64,000 nucleotides of DNA, from positions 9,504,350 to 9,568,349 of the forward strand of contig CM040452.1 in the NCBI GenBank assembly GCA_022749755.1. The letters are read 5' to 3'. This document shows positions 58,851 to 64,000 of the stretch, one piece after another (the stretch's first letter is position 1; each line of letters opens with the position of its first letter). The position numbers were made by a program, and so were the translations under genes. Origin of the DNA: Azadirachta indica. Taxonomy: Eukaryota; Streptophyta; Magnoliopsida; Sapindales; Meliaceae. Below the pieces are notes generated by a model. It searched no databases. It was not told the origin of the DNA and worked only from the letters and a program-made list of their open reading frames with translations.

Positions 58851-61000
58851 TTGTTTAGATGACTGTGTAAGTCAATTGGATCCAAAAAAGGGCTATTTTG
58901 AGATTGTAATATATTTGTTATGCATGAAGCGTGGAATTTTTTTTTTCTTTAAAAAGTATAAATTTGTGGTCTATTTAACCGTAGCGAGATTCAAAATTTT
59001 TTATTTTTATGTCAAATGTACATGGATTGAACAAAAATTGCTTTCCATTTCAACTCTAGTGAAATTTAAAATTTCTTTGATTTTTATGCCAAATATACAT
59101 ATATTGAACCAAAATTGCCCTTCACATTATTTTTTTGCTTTCCACTATTCCTACAACAAATTAGTCAATTAACAACACTAATATAATAATTTCTATGTAT
59201 AATTTTAACATTAGTAAATTATATGTTTAAAATAATTAGAGTTATTTTAAGTTTGTCCCTTAATTTATTAATACATATTGGTTCGGTTATATTCGATTTT
59301 AAATCAATTGGTTAGATTCGGTATCCATTAGGACCGAACTTAAAGAAAAGAGATATATTTATATAAATTCTTAAATTTATAACAATTATAAATATAGAAA
59401 AAATTTAAACAAATTTACAAAAATTTACATACAAAAGGAAAATTTTTATACATTTTATAGTGTTTCTCTCCATCTATGATTTTTATAAGTTTTAGGGACT
59501 TATATAAAAATATTTCTTAAAAAATTGAAACCAAATTCAGGAGGCTAGAACTGAACTGAACTGAACTGAACTGGATCAAACCGAACCCAAGTTTACTTAA
59601 TTCAATTCAGCTTCAAAATTTCGTTAAGTTCGATTCTAGTGTCAAAAATCAAACTCTACTTCGTTTTGGACTGGTTTTTGAGAAAGTCAAATTGAATCCA
59701 AATTTGCCAACCTTTAATCAATTTATTGAAATATCATTCTCAAATAACAGTAAAATAACTATTTTACTTTTATTTTTAATTGAAAATAAAAAAAGATAAT
59801 ATAGTTGTACTCTATAACTTTGATGAAATAATAAATTGTGAAAAATTTTGATCGATTATAATATTTTAATCCTTGCTATTACATTTATGTCATCCATTAA
59901 AATTTGTGAGGGTATAATTCAATTTTTCTCCCTAACATTAAAAAAACCATAATTCCACTACAGTTAATAAATAATTTAAAGAAAGCACACTTCTTTTGTC
60001 ATTTCTTATAAAAAAATATCTTAACTTCTCTTGCCATTTTTTTTTTGAAAAAATGCATTAGCTTATCTTACCATTTTCTTGCCGTTGACCAAATCTCTTG
60101 TTAATGCTACTTTCAAAGAATTTTTCTCTCTATTGTTAATTCCTACCGTCTCACCTATTGTTTCTCCTCATAATCACCAATAAAAGCTACCCAAGAGATA
60201 TATGAATGTAAGCTCATGACACATTGCTTTAATTCACCATTTTTAGAAACGAACAATAACAATTATAGGGATTTGTTTAGACAGTTATTATAGTTTTCAT
60301 CGATAGTTTTTTACATATAATTTGAAGAAAATTTGTGTTTAAAAAAAACGAAGAAAGAAACGGTGGTGGTAGTTATGGCAGAGAAAGTGAGAGAGAAAAA
60401 ATAAATAAATAATAAAAAAGATAAATAATCAAAATGGAGATGGTAATAGTGGTGGTATATTTGGAGATGAAAGAGGAAGAAAGGTCGCAAGAAGGTGGTA
60501 GTAAAATAGTTACCGAAGATATCAAGCACCTAAAATCTTTGCCTTAGTTAACAGAGACTTTGTGGACTGCACTATTATTTGTTAGTGACCTTTAATTATT
60601 ATCAAAATACTTATTAACTTGCACAGCACATATACAAAGAATGAAAGTCCTGCCATTGAAATGAAAAATATTGAAAACTATAGTCCACATCCAAAGCCAC
60701 GTATTGACATGCAATAGATAAGCTAACATGTTCTATTGTGATTAGGGCCTATATCAATCATTAGGCACAAGATCATTGCTTTAAAATACTAAATTTCAAC
60801 TCTATTTTCATAGCAAGACTATGATAGTGCAGTCTTTTAACTTTAGCAAAGCGTAACTTTCTTATAATTTGTAATAATCAATGGATTTCATTTGTTATGG
60901 ATTCTCTTATCATACAATCCAAGGTAAAGCCATCATATTCATATGTGATTATATGATTGGGTTTATATTCATACTAACAGTTAAATGCATGTAAAAACAG
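58851..61000. other. AT-rich intergenic stretch, no gene
   Basis: A short ACTGA repeat (about four units, 59550-59573) lies in a GAACC/GGTTCGG-rich patch (59280-59700) similar in wording to the interior of the foldback element. A 110-codon frame at 58840-59172 has no motif. Confidence 0.5.
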
Positions 61001-61605
61001 TTTTCATTGGGTGTTAGTTGCTATACATGTAACTATTTGCGATGTGTATTTTATAGATCCATTAAGAGATGAAATGGGATAAGATTTGAGGGTTCTACTA
61101 AATAAGTAAGGTCTTTTAAACAATACCTTAATTTTGTTTGGGGTTAGTATTAACAATTTCAAATCTTGTAGTGATATTATGATATATGCTCAAGATGGAA
61201 GTTCAAGTAGGAGGCAGAATATTAGTTGGAAAACAGTGAAGGTACATTTGTGTTTATGCATGGCTGTTGTATGTGTTGTTTTGTGCAGAAAATATCAAGG
61301 CCTCAAAACAATTGATTTAATATGTTATGCTTATCATTTTTTTCTAGTTAATCCAACCATGAAGCATGGATTGTGACTACTATGTGATACCCTACATGAG
61401 AGATGTAGTTGGTAATATAAAGGTATTGAGAGGGGATGTAAGTTCTTCAATAAAAATTCACTCATTTGATACTTAAAATACTAATTTCTCTTGTCCATAT
61501 TTATTCTAACGATTCTTGGGAAAAGAAAATTATACCAAAAAGGAGCTGGATGAAATTAGAATGGAGTAGGCCAATTTTGTTTCTAAGCCATTTTAATTGT
61601 CATGT
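61001..61605 (+). pseudogene. Broken exons of a Ulp1-type (C48) cysteine protease
   Basis: Exon-like pieces in order: 61001 to about 61089 reads FHWVLVAIHVTICDVYFIDP, with the catalytic His (CAT 61005-61007) and the Asp of the IDPL motif (61056-61058). About 61171-61241 reads YAQDGSSSRRQNISWKTVK. After a GT-AG intron (61242-61347, 106 bp) the frame gives SMDCDYYVIPYMRDVVGNIK with the catalytic Cys at 61372-61374. About 61535-61600 reads TKKELDEIRME. Stops lie at 61075 (TAA), 61360 (TGA) and after RME. The Cys is followed by Asp where Gly is usual. The N-terminal part is absent. Such domains occur in plant Mutator and CACTA transposons, and a CACTA-like end lies 850 bp downstream. Confidence 0.75.
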
Positions 61606-62455
61606 AAGTAGGTAGTTCAACAAAAAACTTAGATACTTGTAATTTTTACTGTATCCATTAAGCTAGAGTTTAATTTTGTATTGGTAGTGTAGGTTTCTGA
61701 AGAGTTGATGTTGACAATTCCTAAAATATTCAGTTGCATTTTTGTAATAGGCTAGCATCTTGTTAATAATCATATGTTGACATTGGGATTTGATTTTCAT
61801 TTAACTTTATTTTGAGAATTATGTTTGTTAACTTTATTTTATTTAATTGGAATGATAGATTTTGAATTATGTTGGCAATGATAAATTTGTAAGAATGAAG
61901 TGACAATTATGTTTTTTTATTGTGGATTGGAATATATAATTTTCTTGATTGTACTGGCAATAATATTTATTATTCTATTTTCAATTTTAGGTTCAGTTAA
62001 ATAATATTTATTGTTCTAATTTTATTATTTTGTATTTTAGCTATGTTGATAATTAATATAAATAAATTGCATAAAAAAAACCTAAATATAAATTACAAAT
62101 ACAAAAAATAAAAAGTTGAAAAGTAAAAAAATGGATGAACAAAAAAATTAGACAAATAAAAAATCGGACAAACAAAAAACTGTAAAAATAAAAATTGATA
62201 TGGGAAAAAGTCAGTCAATTCTTAATAAAAAATATCCAAAAATCTTTATATTTTTGTGAGAGTAAAAAATATCCATCATAAATTTATGATAAATTATCAT
62301 TGCATTGTGACAAAAATCACTTTTATCACAAAATAATGATACGGGAACATTGTGAACTGTGCATAAATAGACTTTAGTTGATAGAAAAACATTACCACAA
62401 AATTCATTTTTTTGATGGATATTATGTGTTATTTATGACCGTATTTTTAGTAGTG
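61606..62455. mobile_element. CACTA-type terminus downstream of the Ulp1 remnant
   Basis: The right edge at 62436-62455 (TATTTTTAGTAGTG) is, on the minus strand, CACTACTAAAAATA, the usual start of plant CACTA elements. The preceding bases hold short inverted words (TTTATGATAAATTATCAT, GTGACAAAAATCAC) as in subterminal regions. No matching left terminus was found, so the element is truncated or its other end has decayed. Confidence 0.55.
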
Positions 62456-63573
62456 CCACCCAACTTTTTCCCCAAATGCCTTGCCCAAAACCTATAGAAA
62501 AAGCCATAGACGTAAGCAAATTCGAAACTTGGATCACTTCTTTTCGGTTCTTGTTATCAAACGAGAGTTCGAAATTAGTTTTCAGTATGAAAAATCAAAA
62601 AGTTACCTGGTGGCCAACGTAAATTCAGATTTTTGGATTTACTTCAATATGATTTGGAAAACAAAAATAATAAGATTTGAATTGAATTTGGAGAAAAAAA
62701 AAAGGGCCAAATATTTTTGAAGATAATTGTTGGCAAGTGTGATTATGTTTCATAATACCTTTTTAGATTTGCAATGAAAGTAAGAAAAAATAGATGAAGA
62801 AAGATGACTTGCAGGAGATAGGGAATGGGGAAAAAATGAAAATGAAAAGAGAGAGGAAAAACAAGTTACGGTACATATTTTTTATTTTATTAGTACAAAT
62901 AAGTAAAATTAAAAAATGTCCGAAAAAAGTTAGTTTAAATGTTAACAAATAAGGGTAAAATTGTATTTTTGTTATCTAAAAAAATGAGTTGACCATTGAC
63001 AGATAATTTAAATTTTGCAACATGGGCCTACATGTCATCTGAGGGTAATTGCTGCTAAAAGAGTGCTTCTTAACTGTGGCAGAGCTAAAGTCACGAGGGT
63101 AAAGGGCATTTTTGAAACAACAAATGGGAAGTAGGTCCTTGTAGCTCAAACCTGAGGGAGTTAGGGCATTTTTTTAAAACCCCCAAATAAATGGAAGGAA
63201 AACCAATTGAAGAATCAAGTCACAAGTTTTGAAATTTTATTATTATATTTTTTAATGTATGCTTGTTTGTATATGTTTATAGCAATTAAGTAAACTCAAA
63301 TATTTTTCTTCATGAACATTTTTTTTGGAAAGCAATTATTGAAACTTTTGTTGCATGTAATCTTTCACAAAATTATTTTCAATATTTTCTCTTCATTGTT
63401 CTTTAAGTCTCTGAAAAAAAAATCCCCACTTGAGATAAAATGTTTTTAGGACCAAATTAGATAGGGACCTATTTGAAAAGCTTTCAAACCTACTTGAAAA
63501 CTAATTCATTGTTTATGTGAATCAGCCCATTCAAGCCAGATTTTTTCGGGACTAAAGGGTAAGATTTTGAAAA
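62456..63573. other. Intergenic stretch with an orphan Mutator-like end
   Basis: 63060-63175 resembles on the minus strand the TIR of the elements at 33382, 38133 and 47585 (AATGCCCTAACTCCCTCAGG, then AAAAATGCCCTTTACCC). No partner end was seen upstream. Frames at 62481-62720 and 62763-62948 show nothing recognisable. Confidence 0.5.
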
Positions 63574-63836
63574 GAAAGAATATCTATTGCCCTCCTGCTT
63601 TTTTAGTCAATGTCTCATTACCTCTTTATATTTTTCGTAATATCTCATCACTCTCCTGAATTTTGCTTTTGCCCTTTAATATTTTTAATAATTTTAACTT
63701 TATCATTTGTAAATTAATTGAATGAAGGATAAAATCGAAAAAAAAATAAGAATCAAGGGGATAATAAGATATTACAAAAAATATAAGGAGTAATAAGGTA
63801 TTGACTAAAAAAATAAGGGATAATGGGAATTCATCC
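63574..63836. mobile_element. 263-bp Mutator-type MITE (copy 2)
   Basis: Same family as 49542-49806: ends GAAAGAATATCTATTGCCC and GGGATAATGGGAATTCATCC (inverted), with matching interior (words such as CTTTAATATTT and TTTGTAAATTAATT). Exact 9-bp duplications TTTTGAAAA at 63565-63573 and 63837-63845. Confidence 0.85.
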
Positions 63837-64000
63837 TTTTGAAAATTAGATAAGTACCTATTTACAAAAATTTTAAATTTGCATAAAAACCAGATTAATG
63901 TGCTATCCACTGTTTGGCTAGTTGACCATTCGGTCAACCAAATTTGCTTGTTTGATCTGTCTAATGAATTTGAAATTTGGTCCACCAAAATTCTAGACTT
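63837..64000. other. Window end, no gene seen
   Basis: A GTTGACCATTCGGTCAAC inverted word lies at about 63920-63938. Nothing else assignable. Confidence 0.4.

Noticed and set aside
60311..60529. 72-codon minus-strand frame, Phe/Tyr/His-rich
   Set aside because: Low-complexity purine-rich DNA on the plus strand; no motif and no neighbours.

Overview
The window is nuclear DNA from a flowering plant, probably a woody eudicot; I cannot name the species. The evidence is an intron-rich plant ABCB transporter gene, Ty1/copia and Ty3/gypsy (Athila-type) retrotransposons that use a plant tRNA-Asp primer site, and many Mutator-like, Tourist-like and CACTA-like DNA transposon remnants in AT-rich sequence. 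There is only one intact host gene.

Layout. 1-3.3 kb: decayed 3' half of a Ty1/copia polyprotein, followed by its 3' LTR (from 3318). 4.3-30.3 kb: a deep Russian-doll nest. The outer shell is a Mutator-like element (4332-30255) with long inverted ends and an exact 9-bp target duplication (TTAATATTA). Inside it are a solo LTR (4983-6656) and a non-coding, LARD-like LTR element (6896-29870). The LARD's 3' LTR is split by an Athila-type element (9874-29196, target duplication ATTAT) that has lost RT to integrase. The gag of that element is split by a second, more complete Athila-type element (12028-23279, target duplication GTTGG). Downstream of pol this innermost element carries an unexplained accessory ORF (19447-19995) and an intron-free, truncated copy of a host LOG (cytokinin-activating phosphoribohydrolase) gene (20292-20727).

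30.3-48.4 kb: gene-poor sequence with a small C-terminal fragment of a CCR/DFR-like reductase, a duplicated ~2-kb segment that contains ~400-bp tandem units, a foldback Mutator-like hairpin, a Tourist-like MITE and several further Mutator-like elements, some with exact 9-bp target duplications. 48.76-56.33 kb: a complete 12-exon ABCB (P-glycoprotein/MDR) gene of the ABCB4/11/21 type, predicted at 1296 residues. Its 2.7-kb third intron is filled with inverted-repeat elements, and another Mutator-like element lies about 400 bp upstream of the start codon. 56.4-58.85 kb: a diverged 1.25-kb tandem duplication, each copy headed by a tRNA-like (SINE-type) segment. 61.0-62.46 kb: broken exons of a Ulp1-type (C48) cysteine protease next to a CACTA-type terminus. 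The window ends with a second copy of the MITE found in ABCB intron 3, bounded by an exact 9-bp duplication.

How it fits together. Except for ABCB, the sequence records successive insertions. By eye, LTR or TIR divergence falls from the outer shell inward, as expected if the inner elements arrived later. The most unusual object is the innermost Athila element with its captured LOG cDNA and accessory ORF.
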